Position numbers and translations under genes: made by a program
From: Elephas maximus indicus
Lineage: Eukaryota; Chordata; Mammalia; Proboscidea; Elephantidae
Direction of reading: 5' to 3'
NCBI RefSeq assembly: GCF_024166365.1
Contig: NC_064819.1
Location: 115,860,293-115,924,292, forward strand
Length of the DNA: 64,000 bases
The notes under the pieces: generated by a model
The model's input: the letters and a program-made list of their open reading frames with translations, nothing else
The model's database searches: none
What the model was told of the DNA's origin: nothing
Shown here: positions 1 through 11,720 of the stretch, piece by piece
Layout of the letters: each line of letters opens with the position of its first letter
Numbering within the stretch: position 1 is the first letter of the stretch

Positions 1-266
1 CTTCAAATTAGAACAAATCTTTGATGATAAAGAAATCAAGTTATGATCCTAATTGGCTATTAAGAAAGCAATAATGATCATTTAAGTTTTGACAAAGAAT
101 TAATTATTCAGGAAAAATACAAGAAAAAGGAAGTTTGATAGAGTGAAAGTAGCAAATAAGCCATAAATTGTCAAAGAAAATGAATATACGCTGAAATAAT
201 TCTAAAGGCTTCAGCTTTGCTTGTTGATTAAATTCCACATTATTTATCTCTGCATAGATGCAAACT

Positions 267-438
267 TGGAAACCCTTGTGGCTTAGTGGTTAAGTGCTAC
301 AGCTACTAACCAAAGGGTCAGCAGTTTGAATCCACCATGCACTCCTTGGAAACTCTGTGGGCAGTTCTACTCTGTCCTGTAGGTTCACTATGAGCCGGAA
401 TCGACTCAACGGCAATGGGTCTGGTTTGGTTTGGTTTA
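267..438 (+). mobile_element. AfroSINE copy
   Basis: Full-length short type: tRNA-like head with GTGGCTTAGTGGTTAAG (A-box-like) and GCAGTTTGAATCC (B-box-like), body TTCTACTCTGTCCTGTAGG, end ATGAGCCGGAATCGACTC and a TTTGG-repeat tail. Confidence 0.9.
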
Positions 439-1279
439 GGTACAAACTCAAAATACTGGCTCAAAGAATACCATGGAAATTTTAACTTAGATAAAAATGG
501 CAAGATCAGGACTCAGAACAAAAAACCCAGGAATTGAAAACATTCAGTTAGAATCATAAAAGGTCAATGCATGAATAAATCTTAAAGATACCTACTATAC
601 CTGGCATGTCAGATCAAGAGACCAAGAGAACAAATCTGAGATTTGGAAGAATTGGTGACTAAGCCAACAATAGAAGAAACATCTCCCAGCTTTCTGCCAT
701 TGCCCTTTCTACCAGAATACACAGACTTACCCACCCACCTACTAAAATAATAGTGCATATTTGCTCATTTATAAATGCTGTCATTTTGAATCCAAAAAAA
801 TACTTCAATTTGTCCATTTCTTATCTCTGTTCACCACCTGCACGATATATCAGCAGAGTGTCAATTGTTAACCTGGATTTTTAACCTGTCCACTTGGTAG
901 AGTAAATCTAACTATCCATGTCATGCAATACATAATGAGCAAAGGAAGAACTTGGATTCGCGTGGGCTCTTTGCCAGTCCAAGAATACTTTTCAACAATA
1001 TATAAAGTTTGGGAAGTCAAGCTTCATTTATTATTCAGATATTGGATTCTTAAAAAGTAATTACACTAAAACCAATGCAAACTTTGAGTCTTTTAAAATG
1101 TACCTTTTATAAGTACATAGCACCTTTTGTAATCTCATGGCTGGTACCCCCATGAGAATTCTGAAAGATGAAGGCAAGAATCAATCCAAATGGAAGATTT
1201 CTTCCATTAATTTAAGATTTGGCCAAAACGAGTAATCAACAAATAATTTTGTAAAATATACTATGACTATAGCAGACTA
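439..1279. other. Intergenic, nothing recognised
   Basis: AT-rich unique-looking sequence between two AfroSINEs. No gene, RNA or clear repeat seen. Confidence 0.6.
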
Positions 1280-1415
1280 AGGAGCCCACGGGGTGCTTTT
1301 TGGAAACCCTATGGGGCAATTCTACTCTGTCCTGTAGGGTCACTATCAGTCAGGTATCGAGAGCAACAAGTTTGTTTGTTTTGGTTTGGTTTGGTTTTGG
1401 GTTTTTGGTTGGTTT
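1280..1415 (+). mobile_element. AfroSINE copy, internally deleted
   Basis: Begins GGAGCCCACGG and jumps directly to TTTTTGGAAACCCTATGGGG, so the tRNA-like middle is missing. Ends with a TTTGG-rich tail. Confidence 0.8.
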
Positions 1416-1429
1416 TTATAGCATGCTGT

Positions 1430-1649
1430 GGAGCCCAGGGTGGTGCAACGGTTACCAATAAGCACTCAGCTGCTAACCAAAATGTTGGTGGTTCAACCCA
1501 CCGAACACGCCATGGGAGAAAGACTGACGATCTGCTCCCATAAAGATTGCAGCCTAGAAAACCCTATGGAGTAGTTCTGTCTGTCACATCGGGATGCTAT
1601 GAGTCAGAATCAATTTGGTGGCACCCAACAACAACAACAACAACAACAC
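1430..1649 (+). mobile_element. AfroSINE copy, long form with (CAA)n tail
   Basis: Contains the extra GGGAGAAAGACTGACGATC / CATAAAGATTGCAGCC segment absent from the short type, and ends GGTGGCACCCAACAACAAC. The tail creates a chance poly-Q ORF. Confidence 0.88.
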
Positions 1650-3508
1650 AGCAGACTATACTATAGGAGACTGCTAGCACAAAGCAGATGCTCAATGAAT
1701 ATGTTTTTAATGGATAAAATCACTTTTCTAAATAGTATTAGAATTTTGATCACTTTTGCCTGGGGACTTACTATCCAGTAAGTTATTTAAGCCATGTACA
1801 CAAATAATTAGGAGCACCAAAAAGCAAATTATCAGGGTCAGATTCATAACAGACAATACCTGCTCTAGTAGTTCAGTGGAAAGAGAAACACTTGGAGATG
1901 GGGTGGAGCGATGGGGAGCGGGTGTTCAGGGCAAGGCTCAGATAACTGGACTGAATGCTGTTGCTACAAAGAAGACTCCTCAGAAGAAAATAAGTGATTG
2001 TGCAATTAAATCCTTTGAAGGGTGTTTCACTGTTTCCATATGAGAGCTTTTGAAGAAGATATGTAGGTAGCGTAACCAACTGAAGCGCAAAATTCCTTTT
2101 CAAAAAAAGGCTTTTTCTTATTGCCTTAAGATCAAATCATAAATAATAGTAATAAACGCAGCTTGAGGAGGAAAAGCCACACTCCAATTTTATTTTTTTT
2201 GCATTTTACCTTAAAAGAAGCTTCGATATTTTTGTACATCAGTCGGCATCCAGCTCATTTCCACGCTGGTGTGTTAACCTTCTCCCTCTGGACACTTGAG
2301 ATATTAATATTATCCTCTGTAACAATCAGCAGAAGAAATAAAGCATTTAGGCAAATACTGCAAATTAGATTAAACTGCAGTTCTGATGTAACCCTGTGAC
2401 ATACAGTTTCTTGCGAATTAAGCCAAATGTACAAGCATTTAATGGCTAATCCTTTTAGGTATTTTAATGCCCACATGAAGATTTATTGAGGAGAAAGGAA
2501 AAGCATATGTGGGTTTCCGTTAGAGCCTGCCTGCGGGCGGAGGATTGAGCAGATTGGCTTTTTTTAATTAATATTTCAGTTCTTTGTGTTTTGGCCGGCA
2601 GGTTGCACGTGGCCCTGGTACTGAACGGACAGCTCCTTTCTCTCAGACTGGTGCGCTGGGGGCTAGCAGTCCATGAGGGCAGTGGCCTACCCTTGAGAGA
2701 GGGAAAGAGAGAAGGAGGGGGTGGGAGAGTGAGATCAAGTGCTGACTCCACCCTCTTTTTTCTATCCTACACAGATATAGGCTTACCTCCTCCAGAAATT
2801 AACCTACTGATCTATATTGGTAGAATTAGTCATACAAGAAGCCTTTTCAGTTGAGCCACAAATGGGGAGGAGAAAGCTTGTCAGACCCTCCTCTCTCTCC
2901 TGGGCTTACTACAAACAACTTTTCTGATGCTAGCCTTTGAAGATGAGAAAGACAAGTTCGCCTGCATTTTAGGAATCCCTCCTGCAGATGGGAGTGTTCT
3001 AAACTAATGAAATCTCCAGGATCACACTTAGTTGTTAATGAAATGTAACCTTGTTGAATAAAGTAATACATCACGTATGTATATGTGTGTGTGTTCACAT
3101 GCGTATCTATGCATATGGGGTGTGTGTGTATAGACATATTTATAGATGGAGATAGAGCTAGACAGACAGGTGTAGATACAGAGTTTGATCAGCCAACTTT
3201 AGAAAATCAAGGTTTGGAGCTTCATTTCAAAGTTCATCTCAGCATAAGAAAAATTTGTAAGGAATTGAAAGTTATTGGTACCTGCGTATTGCATTGAAGT
3301 AGCTGGAAACATTAAAATATTATAGAAAATGAGCTAGAAAATTTAAAGGTCTTTTTTATTGTATCTTCAACATTAGTGCTGATGTTCTCTGAGCCCAGGT
3401 CTCCTAAACAAAATACACTACCTTAACCCCAGTGAACCCAGTGCCGAAACAAAATACACTACCTTAAAAAAATTGTGTTAAACTAGAAAACTTTCAATTT
3501 ACATTTCT
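1650..3508. other. Intergenic, mostly unique sequence
   Basis: No gene seen. Contains the AT-motif block at 2160-2480 and short TG-rich runs near 3078-3128. Small ORFs on both strands overlap each other and show no family similarity. Confidence 0.6.
2160..2480. promoter_or_regulatory. Unique AT-motif-rich block in 5' flank, possible conserved element
   Basis: Non-repetitive sequence with several ATTA/TAAT motifs (TTAATATTAT near 2305, AATTAGATTAAAC near 2364). No coding signal. Listed only because its composition differs from the SINE-rich DNA around it. Confidence 0.2.
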
Positions 3509-4032
3509 TTCCTTATAGTCATCTACTGCTGCTGTAACAGAAATACCACAAGTGGTTGGCTTTAACAGTTGGTGGCTTTAACAAGGAGAAATTTATTTTC
3601 TCACAGTCTAGTAGGTTACAAGTCCAAATTCAGGGCATTGGCTCCAGGGGAAGGCTTTCTCTCTCTGTTGGCTCTGGAGGAATGTCCTTGTTCTCAATCT
3701 TCCCCTGGTCAAGGAGCTTCTCAGGTGCGGGGACCCCATGTCCAAAAGACGTGCTCTGCTTCTGGTGCTGCTTTCTTGGTGGTATGAGGTACCCAACTCT
3801 CTACTTGCTTCCCTTTCCTGTTATCTCTTGAAAAATAAAAGGTGGTGCAGACCACACCCCAGGGAAACTCCCTTTACATTGGATCTGAGTAAGGGTGGTG
3901 TTAATATCCCACCCTAATCCTCTCAACACAAAATTATAATCACAAAATGGAGGACAACCACAGAATACTGGGAATCATGGCCTAACCAAGTTAATACATA
4001 CATTTTGGGGGAACATAATTCAATCCATGACA
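3509..4032 (-). mobile_element. MaLR/ERVL-type solo LTR
   Basis: Read on the - strand it begins TGTCATGGATTGAATTATG and ends near GTTACAGCAGCAGTAGATGAC, the pattern of mammalian MaLR (MLT1/MST/THE-like) LTRs. No internal retroviral region is attached. The left edge is worn, so the start is approximate. Confidence 0.65.
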
Positions 4033-4370
4033 AGTAGATTTATTACTGTTTTCCTCATTTTCAGTACTTCCTTTCTTCTGGACATATGAGAGGATTACAC
4101 TTTCTGCCACCTATTCTTGTTGGCAGAGCTCAGGGTCACGTGGCCAGATCTGGCCAATGTGTTTATGGCACAAAAGGGCTTATTTACCAGCCAGCACCCC
4201 CCATCCCTCATCTTGTGGGATGAAGTTTCCACTATGTCCCTGAGCCACCAAATGGAGGACAGCTGCCCTAATGAGGTGTCCAAACTCACAATGGATTATG
4301 TATTTGAGAAAAAATAAACTTTTGTTGTTTTAGGCTACACAGATTTGGAAGTTTTTTTGTTATCACGATA

Positions 4371-4852
4371 TGTTGTTGTCATGGTTGTTAGTTGCCATTG
4401 AGTCAGCTCTGACTCATGGCGACCCCATGTATAACAGAATGAAATGTTACCCAGTCTTGCACTGTCTTCATGACTGTTGGTATGTTTGAATTCACTGTTG
4501 CAGCTGTTGTATCAATTCATCTCATTGAGGGTTTCCCTCACCTTCTCTGACCCTTTGTTTTATCAAATATGATGTCCTTCTCTGGGGATTCATCCACCCT
4601 GATAATGTGTCCAAAGTAAGCAAGTCGAATTCTCAGACAAGATTCTGTGATCCATAGGTTTTCATTGGCTTGTTTTTGGAAGTAGATTGCCACTTCCTTC
4701 TTCCTAGTCTGTCTTAATCCAGAAGTCCTGCTGAAATATGTCCACTATGGGTGACCCTACTGGTATTTGAAATACTGGTGGCATAGCCTCCAGCATCTTA
4801 GCAACATGCAAGCCACCACAGGATGACAATCTGATAGATGGGTGGCGGTAAC
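4371..4852 (-). mobile_element. RTE/BovB-like LINE 3' fragment (RTE1-type)
   Basis: Starts TGTTGTTGTC and shares only the SINE 3' segment (GAGTCAGCTCTGACTCATGGCGACC), then continues with a different body (TGCAGCTGTTGTATCAATTC, GATAATGTGTCCAAAGTAAG). That body recurs at 44691. It fits the 3' part of the afrotherian RTE LINE. There is a possible internal junction near 4627. Confidence 0.6.
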
Positions 4853-4964
4853 ACAGTATAGTTTCTTCTAATCTGACTAACAAATGACTTTAAAAGAAAA
4901 GAAAAAATAGTAAGCTGCCCACATTCAGATCTGTCAGTGATTAAACTTTTGGGGGGCATTTTAA

Positions 4965-5430
4965 ACCAATGCAGTTCAACAGAAATGAAATGCAAGCCAC
5001 ATATATAATTTTTAATTTACTAATAGTCATTTTTTTTTAACTAAAAGAAATACAATATATTATTAAGACTAAATTTGGAGTCCTCGTGGCACAGTGGTTA
5101 AGAGCTTGTCTACTAACCAGAATGTTGGCTTCTCAAATCCACCAGCCACTCCTTAGAAACTCTACTGGGTAGTTCTACTCTGTACTGCAGGGTCACTATG
5201 AGTCAGAATTGACTCAGCAGCAATGGATTTGTTTTGTTTTATTTTGTTTTATCCAAAATATTATCTTCATACTCAAGATAAAAATTATGAAGTACTTTAC
5301 ATTCTCTTTTTCGTAGTAAGCATTTGAAAATCAGATGTGTATTTATACTTTCAGCACATCTTAATTTGGACTAGCTTCATTTCAAGTTGTCAATATCTTT
5401 CAGCCAAAGACCACCAAGAATACACCTGTA
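4965..5430. mobile_element. Old DNA-transposon-like relic split by an AfroSINE
   Basis: The segments 4965-5076 and 5251-5430 are AT-rich and read like one ancient mammalian interspersed repeat (GCAAGCCACATATATAATTT, then CAGCACATCTTAATTTGGAC) interrupted by the SINE. Family name uncertain. Confidence 0.35.
5077..5250 (+). mobile_element. AfroSINE copy
   Basis: Head GGAGTCCTCGTGGCACAG, body TTCTACTCTGTACTGCAGGG, tail of TTTTG units. Inserted in the old repeat described at 4965. Confidence 0.9.
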
Positions 5431-5660
5431 TTTGAACAAATTGAGTTGATAGCTTGTTGCAGCAAAGAGAACACACATTATGGGGAACCGTGGGACATCC
5501 CAGTAAAGGGTGTTAGAAAGAACATTTCATACAAGTTGTGTTTTGGTTGGGTGATTTCACAGATGGTCCAAGGAAGCAGAGTTTGCATTGAATCAAATGC
5601 TGTAGGAAAACTGGGAGAATCCTATAGTTAGATAGCTCATAAACTTATCTATAGCGAAAG

Positions 5661-5850
5661 AGGAGACCTGGCGGTGCAGTGGTTAAGTGTTTGGCTGCTG
5701 ACCAAAAGGCCAGCAGTTTGAATCCACCAGTTGCTTCTTGGAAACCCTTTTATGGGGCAGTTTTACTCTGTCCTGTAGGGTCACTATGAGTCAGAGTCAA
5801 TGGGTTATAGGGTCACTATGAGTCAGAATCGATTTGACAGCAATGGGTTT
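5661..5850 (+). mobile_element. AfroSINE copy with internal duplication
   Basis: The segment TAGGGTCACTATGAGTCAGA occurs twice in tandem before the end of the element, a direct duplication of about 35 bp. Confidence 0.9.
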
Positions 5851-5863
5851 ATAAGGAAGGAAA

Positions 5864-6054
5864 GGAGCCCTGGTAGCACAATGGTTAGGCACTCAGCAAA
5901 GATTGGTGGTTTGAACCCACCCAGAAGTTCCATGGGAAAAAAAAAAAACTGATCCCATAAAGATTATAGCCTAGAAAACCCTATGGAGCAGTTCTACTCT
6001 GTCACATGGGGTCACTATGAGTTGAAGTCTACTCAATAGCACCTAACAACAACA
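5864..6054 (+). mobile_element. AfroSINE copy, long form with ACAAC tail
   Basis: Head GGAGCCCTGGTAGCACAATGG, an internal A-run at 5938-5948, the CATAAAGATTATAGCC segment, and end AGCACCTAACAACAAC. Confidence 0.9.
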
Positions 6055-6132
6055 TTGAGAAAGAAGACTAAATAGAAGCTAAAGCTGTAATTGGTAAAGA
6101 AGGAACTGTACACATATTAGCCAGAAGAAGAG

Positions 6133-6556
6133 TGCTATGGATTGAATTGCGTCCCCCTGAAATATATGTTGTAATTCCTAACCTCTTTGCCTGTGTTTTT
6201 AATTTCATTTGTGAATGGTTTATCTTTGTTACGTTAATGAGGCAGGGTTAGTGTAGGCTGTGTCTTGAGTGAATCTCTTCTGAGCTATAAAAGAGATTAA
6301 ACAAGCAAGCGAGAGAAGCAGAGATGGGGGTAAGATAGATACCAAGCCACATGGAGATGTCCACGGAACCAGAAATCAGAAGCGAAGAGACAAGGACCTT
6401 CCTCTAGAGTCAACAGAAAGAGAAAGCCTTCTGCTTGAGCCAGGGCACTCTGAATTTGGACTTCTAGCCTCCTAAACTGTGAGAAAATAAATTTCTGTTT
6501 GTTAAAGCCATCTGCTTCTGGCGTTTGTGTTACAGCAGTGCCAGATAACTAAGACA
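6133..6556 (+). mobile_element. MaLR-type solo LTR with intact 5-bp target duplication
   Basis: Runs TGCTATGGATTGAATTGCG to CCAGATAACTAAGACA, starting TG and ending CA, with AAGAG directly on each side (6128-6132 and 6557-6561). It contains AATAAATTTCTG, a polyadenylation-like signal near the end. No internal retroviral genes. Confidence 0.8.
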
Positions 6557-6561
6557 AAGAG

Positions 6562-9500
6562 CATGTTTGGCATTCTGTGGCTTGGATAATGTTTATGTTT
6601 TGTCTGTGTTCGGACATGATTACAGAGCAGTTTTGTTTTCGTCTTGATCCATCATGTTCACAGAGTGGCCTTATCTGATGTTGATGTCCTGTGTGATTGT
6701 GTAATAGGAGAATACTGAGACTTACTTGTGAGTGCTGGAATAGTTTGTAGCAAAACCAAGCTCCTGGAAGTCAGGGGCTCTTTTAGTTTTTTGTTTTTGT
6801 TTTTCCTCTCAAAGTGCTCAATAGCTACATGTGGCTAGTCATTACTGTATATGACAGCTCAGTTACAATCTGAACTGATTGAGTCTAAAGACTCACACTG
6901 GTTGGAGAAATTCCTCAGTAGAACCAAAACACTTTTTCAAGTTTAACTGCTGGTAATAGAGCTCTGGTTTGTATTTGGTCTCTCTTTTCATTATCTTCTT
7001 TCTCTATAACACAAAGTACTGACCTCATGGTGAAGAGTACTGAGATTAGGTGTTAGGATGGTCAAATTTACTGCATTGAAGTGGAATTACATAACCAGTT
7101 AAACGAAGTGAAATAGCCCCTTATCCTTTATCATTTCTTAATGTTTAGTCAATGAATCCATTCGTAAAATTAGATCCTGTGTTGTCATAAGAACCCTATG
7201 TTGGTCATTAAAAGTCACCCAACTAGTAACAGTCATAACATAGCCCCAGTCTCCATGTCAGATATACCATTTTGCCACATTTGAGAAGGACAGGATGGAC
7301 TTTCTATACTTCTTCCCTAATATGCCAATAGTATTATTTATCTGTGGAAATATGAACAGGCTCCATGTTCCCTGAACGAACACAAACTCTGAAGTGACCT
7401 TTGGTTTGCTGTTTGTGAAAAGGAAAAAAAAATTGCTAGAATGAATAATCTGAAACCTAGTTCTCCTTATAGTTTGGATAATTTTGGCCACCATAAATCT
7501 ACATAATAACAGTAAATAAGCATATTGGTCAAGGTATGCAAGTTCTACATCTCAAGTATTTAGAATTTTGCTGTCAAATGTATCTAAGATACTTTTGACC
7601 TTGTCAATGAAAAGCACATTAAACAATATCTCTCCAACATTCTGTATTACTCCCACTCCTCTTCTGCCAGAGCCCAGATAATTAATGGAGAAGCTTCCTC
7701 CTCTAAGTCAAAACTGTATGCGCCAGGGAAGAGCACCTATGTATGCTTAGCTTTGTCACCATCTAAATCTTAGCATTCAGGTTGGAACACTCTCCTGGAA
7801 GACTAATGTTGTTTCAATGTATTTAACTAGGGAAAGAAACCTGTTCTCTTTAACCGCTGGCACATAAATATATGAGAAGTAGATAGTGTTCAATCATACA
7901 AAGAACCTTACACTGTATTATTTATTGGAATGTCTGCATTCATTACAGATATTTCTAATATATGGTACATACTTAATACATCACACTCTATATATTTTTC
8001 CAATGTCATATGCCAGAAAGAACTCTCAAAGCTAAATTTGGTCTCAAATTTTTCCAAAAAAAGAGGGCCAGGGAGGTGCATTTGCACATATTAAGATAGT
8101 GTATGAAGTACAAGACCATAGTGCCCCGCTTCACCGATCTTCTTAAAGCAGACTTTCCGTGATGTGACCTGTTCCCAGACAGATTGCCAGTATGCCCCTA
8201 AGAGGGAGAGACTCCAGGAAACACTAGAGCGGGTTGTCTTCTTTACTGCGGTAATTTTTTCTTCAGTAAAAACTCTATACCCAATAGACAAAAACAAAGA
8301 AAGGGGGTAGGTGTTTGAGAATGAGAGAGGAAATTGATCAAGGGAGGATTACCAAAGGGCAGAAATGGCCATAGGACTCTCTCGGGGATTGCAGCCTCCA
8401 TCTTTTACAGAGAACATTAAGAGACAGGGGGTTTAGGAGGGAGTCAATGGTTATCTCAAGGCTTTTCATGACACCAAAGTGGTAAAGAGGCCTGAGAAAA
8501 ATTGTCTCCTTATGAATCTAGATGTTCGGAACACGGTTCTCTGACATGGAAATCAGTAGACACGTCCATGATGAAGAGACAGAGACCATAAAACTGGATG
8601 TTTGAAAGATTAGGGCATGGAAAAGAGGCAACACTTTTAATTGCTATTGGGGTTGATATTAATCTAATGAGGAGGCTTAGGCTACCAGTAGAAAGGTGAG
8701 TTGTGGGAAGAAATAATACCTAATAACTTTAAAGCACATTAAAAATTAGGAAGTTTTTCAAATGGTTTGCCCCTATTTAATACAATCAGACTGTGAGAGA
8801 GAGCACAATGATCAAGTGAATTATCTAAAGTCACAGAGCAAATCGGCCACAGAGCCAATACATTCTTCACCTTTCTCCACTTGCACAAAGGGAAATTGGA
8901 AGAGAAAATTCATTCTAGCAAGAGTCTAATGCCCATCCAATGAGTTTAATGCCTAAATTACAACCAGAACTGACCTGGGAGCAAGGTGGCATTATTACAG
9001 GCCACCAAAGTCAGGGCCAAGGTAGGAAGTTATTTTTTAAATGGAATATCTTGTTGGGTAAAATGTTTAAAAACTAGAACTGGTACAAATTTCCAGAAAT
9101 ATCCATGGGCATTCAGGGCAGCAGACAGAGTAATAGAAGACTGAGGAATAAGGTAAATATGGATGGCCCAGGAAGTTTCAAAACAAAACTATTCAAGGAT
9201 AAGTAAAAGACAGACTTGAGGTCTAAACAGCATGCACAGAGCGTGGAGATTCGGCAAGATTACATAATGAAGTCAAGGAAGTGTAAAGGCAAACACTAGC
9301 ACAGCCAAGTTGAAGAATAAAAGGGCAATTGCACCAGAGATTAAGATAAATAAAATAATAAGGCATTGTTCCTGTACATAAGGAAGAAAAGGTCAGTGGG
9401 AAAATAAATGGGGCCTCTGAGAAGCTGCTAGTGTAATTGGCAGAAGAAGTAGGCAAAGTTCTTTTAGGGGGAAAAAAGAAAGTAACTGGAGGCCTAGGTT

Positions 9501-10304
9501 GTCTCAAAACTCCCCAAGGCTACTGGGAGGGAGAGGTAGCAGGGGCTTGGGGTCAGCAAGCAGAGAGATTCACAGGAGTTATTTACAATGGGGCAGATGT
9601 GATGTGTACTAGGGTGACTAGACTGCAGATGGAGAAGCACCTTTCCCCCATGTCTCCAAGAAGACCCCCAGGGTATTGAGGCAAAGGTGACACAGGAAGT
9701 TTGGAGATGAGAAGGAAGGGGACTGAGTCAGAGCAGAACCCCAGAAATCAATCCATTAACTGAAATTGGGAATGAAGGACAGGTTGAGGGCAGAAGTGGA
9801 GGGAGATAGGAAAGAGGAGGAAGAGAGAGAAAAGAGCAGAATTATTTTTAAAACTTAAAACATCAAAATATTAACTAAACCAAGAGAAAATGGTAGTCTT
9901 CAAAAAACAGGTATGGAGGGTGAGGTGAGACCGCACTAAGCTGTCCATTTCCTAGAAGCTAACTAAGAGGCTTTGGGCCAAATGGGCGCCAAAATCTGAA
10001 TTCCAGCTCCACACTTGGCGCTTAGTTGGCTGCGTAGCCTTATACCTCAGCGCGCTTCTCTGACAGGGCAGAGAGTAGAATTTGATGGCCTCGGAAGTCT
10101 TCCGCAGCCGGATTTTCTTTGGTGCCATCTGTCCAAGGGCCAGGATCTGATCCTAAATAAACAAGGGTGCCCAACTATTAGCGTCTCCCTCCTCCTTCCA
10201 AATAATAAAACCCAAAAAACCCAGTCAAAATTTACTAAGGACTTCCCACAGTCCAGGCTGATCTAAGTGTTGTGTGCGTGTGTGTGTACTGAACCCTTAC
10301 AAAA
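6562..10304. other. Intergenic, repeat-poor flank
   Basis: About 3.7 kb with no AfroSINE, LTR or gene recognised. A short piece at about 6800-6860 (CTACATGTGGCTAGTCATTAC) resembles the end of an old DNA transposon. The remainder is unique-looking. Confidence 0.6.
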
Positions 10305-10452
10305 GCCAGATGAGGTTTTAAGATTATCTCCATTTTACAGGTGAGAAAACCAACCGATGAGCAGAGAGAGGCTAAATAACTTGCCCAAGGTGACAACTCA
10401 AAAGTAGAATCTGGACTGAAGCTCAGGCACTGTGGCTCCAGAGCCAGCGCTG
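10305..10452 (-). repeat. MIR SINE fragment
   Basis: Contains the core CTCCATTTTACAGGTGAG and AACTTGCCCAAGGTGAC, typical of the ancient mammalian MIR in reverse orientation, ending CTCCAGAGCCAGCGCTG. Confidence 0.8.
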
Positions 10453-10837
10453 GTGTTGCCACTCAATTCTCAACCGCCGATGATGAGAGCTTCCAGGAGG
10501 TCAGCGCTGGATCCACAAAGCCGCAGCTGCCACCCGAATGGCCAGCAGGTGCGGAGGACACTGGTGGCTACCTCTTGCCTGCACTGTGAGGCCTGGCTCC
10601 GGGTGCCCACCCTAGCCTCAGAAGATCCTTGCGGGACCAGAGCTGCTGACATCTGGGGACAGAGTCGGAGACCGGTCCACCGAGGGAGGGAACATCGGAG
10701 CCCTGCGCCCCAGTCCAGCGCCAGGTAAAAAGCAGGCAAGATCCGGGGGGCTGGATTTGCACCCGCGGAAGCCTAAACGACCATCTCCTCAAAGGTCCCA
10801 CACCCCTTGCTGCAAAAGAAACCTGGCCTCCAGGTGC

Positions 10838-10870
10838 TTTTTTTTTTTTTTTTCTTTCTTTCTTTCTTTT
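10838..10870. repeat. Poly-T / (CTTT)n tract
   Basis: A T-run followed by CTTT units, low complexity. Confidence 0.85.
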
Positions 10871-10977
10871 AGGTGTCTGGAAAGCAATAGAGAAGTGCGA
10901 TAAAAGTAGGAAATAACGCTTGGAAGAGCTCTGGTGCAATAGAGGCCAGGAGATCATAGTAGAAAAAAACTTAGCGT

Positions 10978-11212
10978 TTGGGACTGAAATCAGTGACTTC
11001 AAGCTCCTTGGGGACCACTCACATCTCTTGGAACCTCATTTTCCAGTCTCCCCAGTCTGCTGGGGGGGGGGGGAGTGTGTTGAGCAATCTCCTGTGCTCC
11101 TGCTTCTTGGTCTGTGCACATCTGGTAGGATTGTTGTAACTGTTGACTGACAGAATGCTTGTAATGGACTTGGAAAGTATAGTACGTGCTCAATAAATGT
11201 CTTTTTAGCTGG
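10978..11212 (+). repeat. MIR SINE fragment
   Basis: Diverged MIR in forward orientation, best seen at its 3' part: ATAGTACGTGCTCAATAAATG. The earlier part is weaker and includes a G-run at 11060. Confidence 0.55.
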
Positions 11213-11519
11213 TATTTTGTTGCTGTTGTTCTGGCCTCCATAAAAAGAGAGTGATAATTTTATATGCCCTCCTTACCTGAGTTGTGGGGGCGGGTAGTGT
11301 TCTGAGGATTAAGTAAGTCAATACTTGTACAAGCGCTTCGTAAAACCAGGCTCCACGCACGGATCGGAAGGCAGGCAGACGGCCTTTCCAAACCCCCTAG
11401 CGCAATGGAAGGTTAAACAAGTGAAAAAGAAGAGTGAGGAGAGAGTGCAGCTTCCTTCCGAACTCGAGCATTTCTTAGCTAAAAGGGGCACGTTTCCCGA
11501 GGGAGAGCAAAGGCCAAGC

Positions 11520-11720
11520 TGAAGAGCCGGCTTCCTGCGTCCCCGAGCGCCGCTAGCAGGGAGGCCTCCGGGGCTCCACGCACTACGGGTCTCCTGCCTG
11601 TCTCTATGGAGTTGAGCGCCCTCCGACCGGGCAAGGCAGACGAGGTAGGCTCTGCGCTGCGCCCGTCTGCGCCAAGAGGATCGGCGAGTCGGCGCCCTGC
11701 CTAGACCCAGCCTGGCAGCT
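11520..11720. promoter_or_regulatory. CpG-rich upstream block, about 5.7 kb before the TFAP2D start codon
   Basis: A 200-bp stretch with many CpGs (CCCCGAGCGCCGC, CGCTGCGCCCGTCTGCGCC, CGGCGAGTCGGCGCC) in an upstream region that is otherwise CpG-poor. It has no recognised repeat or gene. It could be a distal CpG island, an upstream promoter or an enhancer. Confidence 0.35.

Noticed and set aside
1599-1781. Poly-glutamine ORF
   Set aside because: The Q run is the (CAA)n tail of an AfroSINE.
10568-11002. 144-residue ORF on the - strand
   Set aside because: Low-complexity lysine run from a poly-T/CTTT tract, overlaps other ORFs, and partly covers MIR-like sequence.
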